The position numbers and the translations under genes are program-made. The notes beneath the pieces were generated by a model. The model was not told the origin of the DNA and ran no database searches. It saw only the letters and a list, made by a program, of their open reading frames with translations. This document shows positions 31,405-40,695 of a stretch of 64,000 nucleotides of DNA, in pieces. The first letter of the stretch is position 1, and each line of letters opens with the position of its first letter. The DNA comes from Amblyomma americanum (Eukaryota; Arthropoda; Arachnida; Ixodida; Ixodidae): NCBI RefSeq assembly GCF_052857255.1, contig NC_135504.1, forward strand, positions 138,165,621 to 138,229,620. Reading direction: 5' to 3'.

Positions 31405-31659
31405 AAGAGCACTGCATCCTCGCCTTCTGAAGAAGCTCCGGACGTCCTCCCACCGTCTGAGGCCTCCTGGGAACCATGCATGAGTGCAGCGGAGCTGCGC
31501 ACTGACGCTAGGTTTAGTGCCTCCGCTGCCACGCTGGCGGAGGTAGCTCTGCCGGCGTCTCTCGTGGCATCACCTGCCACGCAGTCGACACCTGATCCGC
31601 GGCGCCAGGTCCAGCTTTGTGCTCACGGTTAATTCGGCAGATGCACCCCTCCTGCCTTC

Positions 31660-31790
31660 CCGAAATGCCGGACGTTTCAGCCACGTTTCAGTTAATATAA
31701 GCAAGTTGCTATCAGATGATAACACCAGGTTTGACACGAGCTCTCGCTTCGGGATGAAACTGCGTATATTGGTAAAGATTGCCGAAAACG
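31660..31790 (-). pseudogene. CR1-B ORF2, start of the APE endonuclease
   Basis: The residues NIRSFIPKRELVSNLVLSS and NLLILTETWLK match the first two EN motifs. The following sequence (to 31,405) no longer reads as endonuclease. It includes an Ala/Ser-rich frame of unknown origin. Confidence 0.6.
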
Positions 31791-31893
31791 TAAGATTAGG
31801 ACGAGGACATGTTTGGGAACGGTGTAGTGCCGACTTGCGTCGCCGTGGTGGCTAGAAGATTTCTTTTACTGTTTGCTCAGACTCATCAAAAAA

Positions 31894-32679
31894 CTAGCGT
31901 TTGGGGCCTATTTGGAGGGTTTTGCACCGCAAAGAAAATTTAGTTGTTTTTGATTTGGCAAACGCGACAAGTTGCTTTCTTATATTTTGAACTCGGCGGG
32001 AGAAATCTTCACCAATGCTGAAATCAGTATCTTTTAATTTGGGGCCATTTGAGAGGGTCATTTGTTTAGTCTTAAAAGACGCAAACTTTACAATTATGGG
32101 ACGCTGGCGTTCTGTGTTGTGACGCCCAAGACGGTGTGCACGTTCGATATCTTTACTATCTAACGACAAATCGAGCTGATCGGAGCAGTGGCGGATTATG
32201 ACTTCTTCCGAATCGGCAAATGACTCGGATGGTGTAGGATCGGAAAGGCCGTAAAAAATCAGATTGCATCTTCGTGAGCGGTTTTCAGCGTCATCAAATC
32301 GGGCTTCCAGATCCCGCACCAGTTGAGTAGCCTTTTCTGTGTTGCATTGCATACATTCGACATCTGTTTTCAAAGTAGCCAGGTTCTGGTAGTGGCTCTC
32401 TAAATCGGCAATCCTCTGAATTAGATCTGTAATGGTTTTCTCTGTAGTTGTTAACTTGTTTTTGATGTCTTGGACGTCACTAATTATTATAGCCTGACCT
32501 GACGACAACTTCTTCAATTCAGCAAGTACTGCCTCTGCACTGGCAGGTCCCGGACTCGTTTCTGTTCCCGGACAATAGTAACAAGATGCGAATCGTTTCT
32601 TAACATTCAATAGCAACATCGACACAACACTGTAGGCTCGGAAGCTGCACCTGGCAGTAATTACTAGTTTTCTTAGCAA
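31894..32679 (-). CDS. CR1-B ORF1, coiled-coil nucleic-acid-binding protein
   Basis: 261 residues. A hydrophobic N-terminus (YSVVSMLLLNVKK) leads to a decayed 2A-like motif, GTETSPGP (32,568-32,545). A coiled coil follows (KNKLTTTEKTITDLIQRIAD onward). Then come the ORF1 domain landmarks RRCNLIFYGLSDPTP, ERAHRLGRHNTERQRPIIV and DTDFSIGEDFSRRVQNIRK. The leader encoded by the monomers is in another frame, so an indel near 32,690 has separated leader and ORF1 in this copy. Confidence 0.75.
   Translation of the reverse strand: MLRKLVITARCSFRAYSVVSMLLLNVKKRFASCYYCPGTETSPGPASAEAVLAELKKLSSGQAIIISDVQDIKNKLTTTEKTITDLIQRIADLESHYQNLATLKTDVECMQCNTEKATQLVRDLEARFDDAENRSRRCNLIFYGLSDPTPSESFADSEEVIIRHCSDQLDLSLDSKDIERAHRLGRHNTERQRPIIVKFASFKTKQMTLSNGPKLKDTDFSIGEDFSRRVQNIRKQLVAFAKSKTTKFSLRCKTLQIGPKR
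32545..32568 (-). other. Relic 2A-like motif in CR1-B ORF1
   Basis: GTETSPGP aligns with the D-x-E-x-N-P-G-P consensus. The first Asp is Thr and the Asn is Ser, while Pro-Gly-Pro is kept. It lies in the same place relative to the coiled coil as the CR1-A motif. Confidence 0.5.
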
Positions 32680-32759
32680 ATAAGGCGTATGGGTTACTGA
32701 CCTGCATTATGAGCAGAAGCGGATTAGTGATCTGCTTCATGGTACAGCCACCAAGCCCA

Positions 32760-32792
32760 CAGAGCGCAGCCGGTGATTGCCGCTCTTTTATA
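32760..32792 (-). promoter_or_regulatory. Core promoter in the ORF1-proximal CR1-B monomer
   Basis: GTGTATAAAAGAGCGG on the minus strand has its TATA box at 32,792-32,786. CTCTGTGGGC lies about 30 nt downstream, aligned with GTCAGTGGGC of CR1-A. The ATG follows 21 nt after the initiator. Confidence 0.7.
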
Positions 32793-33071
32793 CACGGTGT
32801 GCCAGGTGCCGTCGATGACGATGGGTGTGTCCAAGGTTCCGGAAGTGTCCAGGGTTCCAGCGATGACGCTGGCAGGTTTGAAGCGCTGATGGCGTTGAGA
32901 CAACGGACATGCGTATCACTGCAGGGGTATCCAGGCAGGTCTGACGGCGCGCATTCCACCCCAGCCGAAACCAGGGCGGGAAGCAGCGCGTGTGTGACGA
33001 CTGCTGCGAGCACCTGTATTATGAGCAGAAGCGGATTAGTGATCTGCTTCATGGTACTGCCACCAAGCCCA

Positions 33072-33104
33072 CAGAGCGCAGCCGGTGATTGCCGGTCTTT
33101 TATA
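33072..33104 (-). promoter_or_regulatory. Core promoter in the second CR1-B monomer
   Basis: The same TATAAAA (33,104-33,098) and CTCTGTGGG pair, 312 bp from the proximal one. One base of the flank differs (GACCGG for GAGCGG). Confidence 0.7.
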
Positions 33105-33864
33105 CACGGTGTGCCAGGTGCCGTCGATGACAATGGGTGTGTCCAAGGTTCCGGAAGTGTCCAGGGTTCCAGCGATGACGCTGGCAGGTTTGAAGCGCTG
33201 ATGGCGTTGAGACAACGGACATGCGTATCACTGCAGGGGTATCCAGGCAGGTCTGACGGCGCGCATTCCGCCCCACCCGAAACCAGGGCGGGAAGCAGCG
33301 CGTGTGTGACGACTGCTGCGAGCACCTGCATTATGAGCAGAAGCGGATTAGTGATCTGCTTCATGGTACAACCACCAAGCCACCAAGCTCAATTATCTTG
33401 AAGCGGTACAAAGATAAATACACTTCAGCTCAAATAGCCCATGAATCATATGTACCCAGTTTCATCACATACACAAGAAAAATGCTGCAATATTGGCCTG
33501 TGCGCTTGTGTGTGGCAGTAGTTCACTAATACCCAGTCGGGCACGTTTTGTTTAGTGTTAATGTAAATTTGGAAATTAAGTTGCACTAAATGAAGTATAA
33601 GTTATTCTAGAAATTTAAATATAGCAACTCCTATATGATATATTTCTGCCAGATTTCTTTTCAGTTTACTTAGGATGTTTCCTGGCCACGAGGGAAGCAG
33701 CCCATGATTATAATTGAAAGCCTTGGGATGCTTCAGGAACTGGACCTGTGCCAAGCAGAATCAGGCTAGATCATGATTGAAATGGTTTTGTAGCAATGCT
33801 AAATCTCTGTTTAGTAGTTAGATTATGATCAAAAATGCCTATATGACAGCGTTATATTATTGGT

Positions 33865-34710
33865 CTAATCTCTCTCGATCATATTAGGCAGGCAGCACAC
33901 AAACGCTTTCCGCAACCTACAAAACTCTATGTATATGCAGCTGCTTTTGATTTCCCATGGTCTTAACACTGTCCGTTCTTGCCTTCCAGATAGAAAACAT
34001 GGTTTAATGTGGTCAGGGTAGTGCGTGCAGTCTAAAACAACAACTTCTCGGCACAACAAGAAGCAACCATGCTCTTGCCCAAATGGTGCATGAACCACCT
34101 TTTCAATTCGAAAGTATCCATCGGATGTGTTCAGAAAGGCACTGTCGCTTTTTGTTGGTTTTTGGCACAAAGCGCTGTGATAAACTTGCTTCGCATGATT
34201 TAACTTTTCATAGCACTTTGCTTGTGTGTGATCACAGCCAACCTGATTCAGAGCTGCTTTTTCAGACTCAGTCAAGGTAGCATGTTTGATATGTCCGAGA
34301 AGTGTTGCCCCAACCTCCTGTGCTGCATTTGTAACCTGGGTATGGCCAACAAACTGATTACAGATTACTCTTTCTTCTTCTGTGATGCCTCTAATGACAA
34401 CGAAGTTTTCCAGCTGCTGCGCCATCACCACACGCTCCATGATTTGATGAGAAAGGCTACGTGCAGCGATCACGCATTTTACCAGTTTATCGCTGCCACC
34501 TTCAAATACAAAGGCAAAATGGGCCCATAAAGATCCCGAGCTTCGAACGCTATTGGTCAAATGCAGGAGCCGATGCATATAAATGTTACAGTCATTATGC
34601 ATTACAATGGCTGGCAACGTGCCACAAATGTAGAAAAGAGGGACTCTGAAATAAAAATTAAATTCCAATATAGAGATGAGTTTCACTGCAACACACACAA
34701 ATACAAGCAC
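33865..34710 (-). CDS. CACTA/EnSpm-like transposase exon (DUF4218-type), U1 copy
   Basis: An open frame of 281 codons ending in NMIERD-stop. A likely splice acceptor (GTTGCCAG) at 34,611 puts the exon start at 34,610 (AIVMHNDCNIYMH). The residues LLHLTNSVRSSGSLWAHFAF and VFEGGSDKLV followed by HQIMERVVMAQQLE fit the His-Leu...Gly-Pro-Leu...Phe-Glu pattern of the DUF4218-type region of EnSpm/CACTA transposases. The C-terminal half (FRIEKVVHAPFG, CREVVVLDCTHYPDHIKPCF) is conserved in all copies. The family call rests on pattern only. Confidence 0.55.
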   Translation of the reverse strand: MLVFVCVAVKLISILEFNFYFRVPLFYICGTLPAIVMHNDCNIYMHRLLHLTNSVRSSGSLWAHFAFVFEGGSDKLVKCVIAARSLSHQIMERVVMAQQLENFVVIRGITEEERVICNQFVGHTQVTNAAQEVGATLLGHIKHATLTESEKAALNQVGCDHTQAKCYEKLNHAKQVYHSALCQKPTKSDSAFLNTSDGYFRIEKVVHAPFGQEHGCFLLCREVVVLDCTHYPDHIKPCFLSGRQERTVLRPWEIKSSCIYIEFCRLRKAFVCCLPNMIERD

Positions 34711-34888
34711 GTCTGTACCAGTAACTGATTACGAGAACCAAGAAAGGCTGTTGAGGTGTGAGTATGGTTTCCGCACGCTTATGCCTTTTCTTTTTCCAAA
34801 GCATTACCATCTTCAATGCACTCTTAGAAAGTCCAGTATATTGTATATTGCTGCATACAAGTAAAGCTTGTTTTACAGAAATGACCAC

Positions 34889-35008
34889 CTGAAATTGGCG
34901 ACCTATTCGTGTGGTTGAAGGCAGTTTCAGCCAAGTATTTCTGGCCTTTTTCACAGCTGGAGAACCAGCCTTTTTCACGGCTTTTATATATTCAAGAAAC
35001 GTCGTGCA
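34889..35008 (-). other. Putative upstream exon, U1 copy
   Basis: Flanked by acceptor-like CTCATACAG and donor-like CAG/GTGGTC. It encodes 40 residues including LEYIKAVKKAGSPAVKKAR. Length is 120 nt here and 117 nt in U2 and U3, so the frame is kept. Its phase does not join cleanly to the next exon, so the gene model is unresolved. Confidence 0.35.
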
Positions 35009-35159
35009 CTGTATGAGACTAAGCCACCACTTGGAAACACTAACAATTTTGAATGCAACACTTATTAACACTGTAGTGTCTAAAAAATATCTTGCATTGA
35101 AAATTGTTTAAGTAGCTGTTAGCATATGAGTATTTTTACACTGCATTTATACAGTGCAG

Positions 35160-35440
35160 GGTTCAACCTATCTAATAGTATCGTGTGCACACTCTGGTAC
35201 CAACATGTCACAACACAGCAGATTTCTGTTAAGTCGCAGGCCAAACAACGTTATGTGGTACCTATCTGGGTCCTTCATTAGCAAACAGAACTACAGGCAG
35301 AGCTTGTGGAACATGATAATGAAGCCAGTCATACTTCTCACTTTTGTGTGGGCCACAGGAGTTATTTCCCAGAGGTTTCTGAAGGAAGGAAGCCGTGAAA
35401 ACCCTGTGTTTTGTCCTACTGTGTGTAACAGAGCATGAAA
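35160..35440. other. Conserved segment with a four-copy ORF and a candidate micro-exon
   Basis: A plus-strand frame (71 residues of core, SRRPNNVMWYLSGSFISKQN) stays open in all four units. On the minus strand the same DNA has CTTCCTTCCTTCAG as acceptor, a 37-nt block and the donor GTGAGA (GTGAGT in U2 and U3), with frame NLWEITPVAHTK. I cannot tell which strand is used. Confidence 0.3.
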
Positions 35441-35769
35441 CATTCATGCACTGTATCGACCAGATTGTCTTGCCTTTTTTGTTTCAAAGACTTCTGTCAG
35501 TCTATATAGAAAGTGACACAAACTGCTTATTTTGGTGCACCTGTTGGCGCATAACACTAAAATGGCTGCAATAAAATGTGAGCAGCAAAGTATAAGCAAA
35601 GAATTACAAACTAATTAATCATGCTTATGATAATTAAGATGTTTACAACAGACCCAGTATGGAAGGGTGGACATTTGGTCTTGTCGGTTCATTTCAAGGG
35701 TACAAAACGTAGCGCAAAAAATACGGAGACAGAGACTTCGAAAGGCAGAGCGACCCAGTATATTACCTG

Positions 35770-35900
35770 CATGGTCTATTTGCTGAGCAGAGAGCGCCTC
35801 TCTAGGGAGAATATGTACACCCTCCGACACCTCAGCAAGATGTCTCTAGTACTCCTGCGGAATGTGGCCCTCAACGCAAGTAAGTGCATAGAAGAGAATC
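35770..35900 (-). other. Putative exon present only in U1 and U4
   Basis: In U4 (63,115-63,228) the frame EGHIPQEYSRHLAEVSEGVH continues to AQQIDHA and a donor CAG/GTAATA. In U1 one codon is a stop (TAG for TCG). The segment is deleted from U2 and U3. Confidence 0.35.
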
Positions 35901-36111
35901 CAGTTCTTCCATTCCGATGATTTCTAGTGCAGTCGGTCCTCAATCTGGCGAGGTAGATGAGTAATGCGATGGGGTGGCTGGATGCACAGGAACCGCTCGT
36001 TAACCTCCCTTATGCATGATGTACTGCCTGCGTGCATAAAAATGCACCATAGTTTCCACGAGATAGCTTAAAAAACAGCTGTATTCACAACTCAGATTAA
36101 CCTAATCATAA

Positions 36112-36665
36112 CGAAATTCGGATCATGAAAGGAAAATACCTGGAAGGATAAGAATAGGGTGGAGTGCATATTGCAGTTTCTCTCATATCTTGAATGGCAG
36201 TTTACCAGTATCCCTCAAGAGAAACGTCTACAGCAGCTGTATCTTTCCGGTACTCACCTACGGGGCAGAAACGAAGAGGCTAGCGAAAAGGTTTCAGCAT
36301 GAGTTCGTGGCAACGCAACTAGCTATGGAAATAAAAATGATAAGTGTAACCTTAAAAGACGCGAAGCGGGTATAGCGGCTGATGCAACAAACACAGGTTA
36401 ATGACATCCTAGACGAAATCAAGAAGAAATAGGCTTGGGCAGGGCATGTAAAGCGAAGGCAAGATAAATGCTGGTCCTAAAGGTTAACGGAGTGGATTCC
36501 ACGAGAAGCCAAGCATAGCAGGCGGCGGCAGAAAGTTAAGAGGGCGGGTGAGATTAGGAAGTTTGCGGTGATACAAATGCCGCAGCCGGCAAAGGACGGG
36601 GTAAATTAGAGATTCCTGGGAGAGGCCTCCGCCCTGAAGTGGGTGTAGTCAGGCTAATGATGTTG
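36112..36665 (+). mobile_element. RTE LINE tail in U1
   Basis: 5'-truncated RTE copy: the RT C-terminus (SLPVSLKRNVYSSCIFPVLT, YGAETKRLAKRF) and 3' UTR, ending GCTAATGATGTTGATGAAT. Stops and shifts occur (a TAG near 36,374). Confidence 0.8.
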
Positions 36666-36827
36666 ATGAATAGAATCCAATAGGCATTCTAAATTCTGAT
36701 CACAAAGGTTTTAAATAGATAGACATGTTCTTCCGCACTACACCTAATTGTGCTAATATGGTTTGAATCACCCCACGATACAATTACTACAACTTTACAC
36801 AGGAAATAAATACCTCTAAGATGCCAA

Positions 36828-36912
36828 GATCTGAGAGAAACTGCCATATGCACTCCACCGCATTCTTATCCTTCTAGTTATTTCCCTTTCATGATCCGAA
36901 TTTCGTTATTAT
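36828..36912 (-). mobile_element. RTE stub at the U2 edge
   Basis: Reverse complement of 50,010-50,094 (CGGATCATGAAAGGGAAATA to CTCAGATCT). Only the first 85 bp of the RTE insert remain. The rest is lost at the U1/U2 junction. Confidence 0.8.
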
Positions 36913-37737
36913 TCGGTTAATCTGAGTTGTGAATACAGCTGTTTTTTAAGCTAATATATACTGGTCGCTACTGGTAATGTACTGGGTCGCTCTGCCTTTC
37001 TGAGTCTGTGTCTCCGTAGTTTTTACGCTACGTTTTCTACCCTTGAAATGAACCGACAAGCCCAAATGTCCACCCTTCCGTACTGGGTCTGTTATAAACA
37101 TCTTAATTATCATAAGCATGAATTATTAGTTTGTATTTTTTTACTTATACCCTGCTGCTCACATTTTGTTGCAGCCATTTTAGTGTTGTGCACCAACAGG
37201 TGCACCAAAATAAGCAATTTGTGTCACTTTATTTATAGACTGACAGAAGTCTTTGAAACAAAAAAGGCAAGGCAATCTGTTCGACTCAGTGCATAAAAGT
37301 TTCATGCTCTGTTACACACAGTAGGGCAAAACACAGGGTTTTCATGGCTTCCTTCCTTCAGTAACCTCTGTGAAATAACTCCTGTGGCCCACACAAAAGT
37401 GAGTAGTATTACTGGCTTCATTATGATGTTCCACAAGCTCTGCCTGTAGTTCTGTTTGCTCATGAAGGACCCAGATAGGTACCACATAACGTTGTTTGGC
37501 CTGCGACTTAACAGCAATCTGCTGTGTTGTCACATGTGGGTACCAGAGTGTGCACACGATACTCTTTGATAGGTTGAACCCGGCGCTGTATATAATTGCA
37601 GTGTAAAAATAATCATAAATATGCTAACAGCTACTTAAACTATTTTCTAAGCAAGATATTTTTTTGACACTACAGCGTTAATAAGTGTTGCATTCAATCT
37701 TGTTGGTGTTTCCAAGTGGTGGCTGAGTCTCATACAG

Positions 37738-37854
37738 TGCACGTTTCTTGAATATATAAAAGCCGTGAAAAAGGCTGGTTCTCCAGCTGTGAAAAAGGCC
37801 AGAAATACTTGGCTGAAACTGCCTTCAACCACACAAATAGGTCCCCAATTTCAG
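37738..37854 (+). other. Putative upstream exon, U2 copy
   Basis: 117 nt between CATACAG and GTGGTC, the same exon as 34,889-35,008. The downstream intron-side frame is broken in this copy by a missing A (TGTAAACAAG). Confidence 0.35.
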
Positions 37855-38031
37855 GTGGTCATTTCTGTAAACAAGCTTTACTTGTATGCAGCAATATACA
37901 TGACACTGGACTTTCTAAGAGTGCATTGAAGATGGTAATGCTTTGCAAAAAGATAAGGCATAAGAGTGCGGAAAGCAGATTCACACCTCAACAGCCTTTC
38001 TTGGTACTCGTAATCAGTTACTGGTGTACAC

Positions 38032-38877
38032 TTGCTTCTATTTGTGTGTGTTGCAGTGAAACTCATTTCTATATTGCATTTTAATTTTTATTTCCGAGTC
38101 CCTCTTGTGTACATTTGTGGCACGTTGCCAGCCATTGTAATGCATAACGACTGCAACATTTATATGCATCAGTTCCTGCATTTGGCCAATAGCGTTCGCA
38201 GCTTGGGACCTTTATGGGTCCATTTTGCCTTTGTATTTGAAGGTGGCAGCGATAAACTGGTAATATTCGTGACAGCTGCACGTGGTCTTCCTCATCAAAT
38301 TATGAAGCGTGTGGTGATGGCACAGCAGCTGGAACAGTTTGTTGTTATTGGAGGCACCACAGAAGAAGAAAAAGCAATCTCTAATCAGTTTCTTGGCCAT
38401 ACCCAAGTTACAAATGCAGCACAGAAAGTTGGAGCAACACTTCTCGGACATATCAAACATGCTACTTTGACTGAGTCTGAAAAAGCAGCTCTGAATCAGG
38501 TTGGCTGTGACCCCACACAAGCAGAGTGCTATGAAAAGTTAATTCATGCGAAGCAAGTTTATCACAGCACTTTGTACCAAAAACCAACAAAAAGCGACAG
38601 TGCCTTTCTGAACACATCCAATGGCTACTTTCGAATTGAAAAGGTGGTTCATGCACCATTTGGGCCAGGGCATGGTTTCTTCTTGTTGTGCCGAGAAGTA
38701 GTTGTGTTAGACTGCACGCACTACCCTGACCACATTAAACCATGTTTTTTATCTGGAAGGCCTGAACTGAAAGTGTTAAGACCATGGGAAATCAAAAGCA
38801 GCTGCTTATACATAGAGTTGTGTAGGTTGCGGAAAGCGTTTGTGTGCTGCCTGCCTAATATGATCGAGAGAGATTAG
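38032..38877 (+). CDS. CACTA/EnSpm-like transposase exon, U2 copy
   Basis: 281 codons, open throughout, differing from the U3 copy at only about five residues and more from U1. The exon proper likely begins at 38,132 after GTTGCCAG. It carries LHLANSVRSLGPLWVHFAFV, GGSDKLV, HQIMKRVVMAQQLEQF and FRIEKVVHAPFG. Three open copies of the same length argue for real coding sequence under recent constraint or recent duplication. Confidence 0.58.
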   Translation: MLLFVCVAVKLISILHFNFYFRVPLVYICGTLPAIVMHNDCNIYMHQFLHLANSVRSLGPLWVHFAFVFEGGSDKLVIFVTAARGLPHQIMKRVVMAQQLEQFVVIGGTTEEEKAISNQFLGHTQVTNAAQKVGATLLGHIKHATLTESEKAALNQVGCDPTQAECYEKLIHAKQVYHSTLYQKPTKSDSAFLNTSNGYFRIEKVVHAPFGPGHGFFLLCREVVVLDCTHYPDHIKPCFLSGRPELKVLRPWEIKSSCLYIELCRLRKAFVCCLPNMIERD

Positions 38878-39527
38878 ACCAATAATATAACGCTGTCATA
38901 TAGTGATTTTCGATCGTAATCTAACTACTAAACAGAGATTTAGCATTGCTACAAAACCATTTCAATCATGATCTAGCCTGATTCTGCTTGGCACAGGTCC
39001 AGTTCCTGAAGCATCCCAAGGCTTCCAATTGTAATCTTGGGCTGCTTCCCTCGTGGCCAGGAAACATCCTAATTAAACTGAAAAGAAATCTGGCAGAAAT
39101 ATATCATATAGGAGTAGCTATATTTAAATTCCTAAATTAACTTAGTACTTCATTTAGTGCAACTAAATTTCCAAAATTACATTAACACTAACCAAACGTG
39201 CCTGACTGGATATAGGCGAACCAATGCAGCAAACAAGCGCATAGGCCAGTATTGCCGCATTTTTCATGTGTTTGTGATGAAACTCGGTACATATGATTCA
39301 TGGGATATTTGAGCTGAAGTGTATATATCTTTGCACTGCTTCAAGATAATTGAATCATTTTGTCTCGGGCCTATGCAATTTCGTGCTTCTCGTGATATTT
39401 AATAGTTGTCTCTGACATTTACCGTTTTAAGTTCTTGATGCGAGTTTTGAATTCCATTTTGGCACGTAATGATGTGGACCATGTTTTAAGACAAAGCGAG
39501 GGGTGAAAGTGATTATGCCATACTGTA

Positions 39528-39713
39528 TTGCCCTCACTGATTACCTGTGCACTAGGTGACCTTGAGCTGTTTGCTCAAAATGTCCCTTGCCATGTGAAGC
39601 TCTGTGAGCTGACTTTGTCACCTATTCCTAAACAGGTACCCCTGTTTACATTTCATGGAGCAAAACAAACAGTCAATGCACAACTTTCTGGGCATTCCAC
39701 TTTCTCATTATGA
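39528..39713 (+). other. Conserved small ORF in the left arm
   Basis: 61 residues (LGDLELFAQNVPCHVKLCEL onward) with one change relative to the right-arm copy at 47,391-47,206. It could be an exon of the same transposon or of a captured gene. No family recognised. Confidence 0.3.
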
Positions 39714-40454
39714 ATACAACCTCTCATGAATTCTATTACAGAGTGCATGTTGTGAGTCATATGTAATCGCAATATATTTCAGATGTTAGAGGGCATCAGC
39801 AGTGTGACCACGATTTGATGTGTAGCCTATATGTTGTCACATTTTACATCTTGGTGAGTGTGTTCTGTGCAGGGTGTATGCTTCTTTTTTGCATAATGAA
39901 TGTAGTTCTTGTGAAACTATATATCTGCCATGTTGTTCTCTGAATATACTTTTACCTTCATAACAAAACTGACATGTTCTGTTTTACTACTTAGTTGTGA
40001 ATAGTTTATGCAAGCACCAGTGACCATTTTTCATGGCAGTTTGTGGAAGCTTTTGTGCTACAGCACAATATTATAGTGGAAATTCATTTTAATGTTCAGG
40101 TATTGCTCCTGAAGCACGTAAGCAGGTTAGGGCAAATAACAGGAATGAAGGGATCTTAACAGAGTCCTGATCTTTCCTCGTACTTTAAGGATACATAAGA
40201 TCTGTACATATTAAAAGAACTGATTTTACTAGCTGGTCGTGGAATGCAGCCTTGCGACTGTGGACTGCTTTCGTTTATTGAGCGAGCTTTGTACCCGTGG
40301 CTGGAGAGCCAGTGCTGGAGCTTCGGCTAGCTGCTGGAACGAATGAATCTGCGTATATGATGGCTTTATCCTCTTCATTGGTGCCAATGGCTGCGCTGCT
40401 ACAGATGCTCCCCACAGTAGTGTTTTTGTGCGGTGAAAAATTATTTACGATATG

Positions 40455-40695
40455 AGCTTTGCAAAGAAGGCAGCTAAGGTGGTCGAGAGAGATGTTGAAA
40501 GGTTCATGATGTCAGTGCACGTTAAAGATCCCCAGGTGGTCGAAATTATTCCGGAGCCCTCCACTACGGCACCTATTCTTCCTTTCTTCTTTCACTCCCT
40601 CCTTTATCCCTTCCCTTACGGCGCTGTTCATGTGTCCAAAGATATATGAGACAGATACTGCGCCATTTCCTTGCCCCAAAAAACCAATTAATATT
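40455..40695 (+). mobile_element. Tick-type SINE, left arm
   Basis: The core GTGCACGTTAAAGATCCCCA then GGAGCCCTCCACTACGGCAC, ending in AATATTATTATT. I recall this core as very common in tick genomes, with an ATT-repeat tail. No tRNA head is preserved at the 5' side. Confidence 0.65.

Larger units (their letters stand above)
31405..33383 (-). mobile_element. CR1-B: second CR1-like LINE with tandem promoter monomers, 3'-truncated
   Basis: Minus strand: 312-bp monomers (33,383-32,700), ORF1 (32,679-31,894) and the first part of an ORF2 endonuclease (31,790-31,660, NIRSFIPKRELVSNLVLSS then LLILTETWLK), after which similarity is lost. The 5' end lies within about 3 nt of the predicted initiator. 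The flank beyond it (33,391 on) is unit U1, whose other copies lack this insert. Confidence 0.8.
32700..33383 (-). repeat. CR1-B tandem promoter monomers, 312-bp period, 2.2 copies
   Basis: Equivalent ATGs at 32,740, 33,052 and 33,364 are exactly 312 bp apart (104 codons), and a 254-residue frame runs through all units. Each full unit has TATAAAA, an initiator-like TCTGT at the CR1-A spacing, and an ATG encoding MKQITNPLLLI(M/I)Q. The units are about 97-99 percent alike by eye. The outermost is cut at the initiator. Confidence 0.9.
33391..36827 (+). repeat. Unit U1 of the inverted amplicon
   Basis: First copy of the large repeated unit, plus orientation. It carries the CACTA-like exon, putative upstream exons and an RTE tail. 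It matches U2 (reversed), U3 and U4 (reversed). It starts at CAATTATCTTGAAG beside CR1-B and ends at AAGATGCCA, joined head-on to U2. It is closest to U4 at 35,620-36,110 (both keep a segment lost from U2 and U3). Confidence 0.88.

Noticed and set aside
31345..31632. Ala/Ser/Pro-rich plus-strand ORF as a gene
   Set aside because: It overlaps truncated LINE sequence on the other strand and low-complexity codons. No domain or second copy supports it.
32709..33401. 230-residue plus-strand protein across the CR1-B monomers
   Set aside because: It is the antisense shadow of promoter monomers whose length is a multiple of three. It shows no domain.
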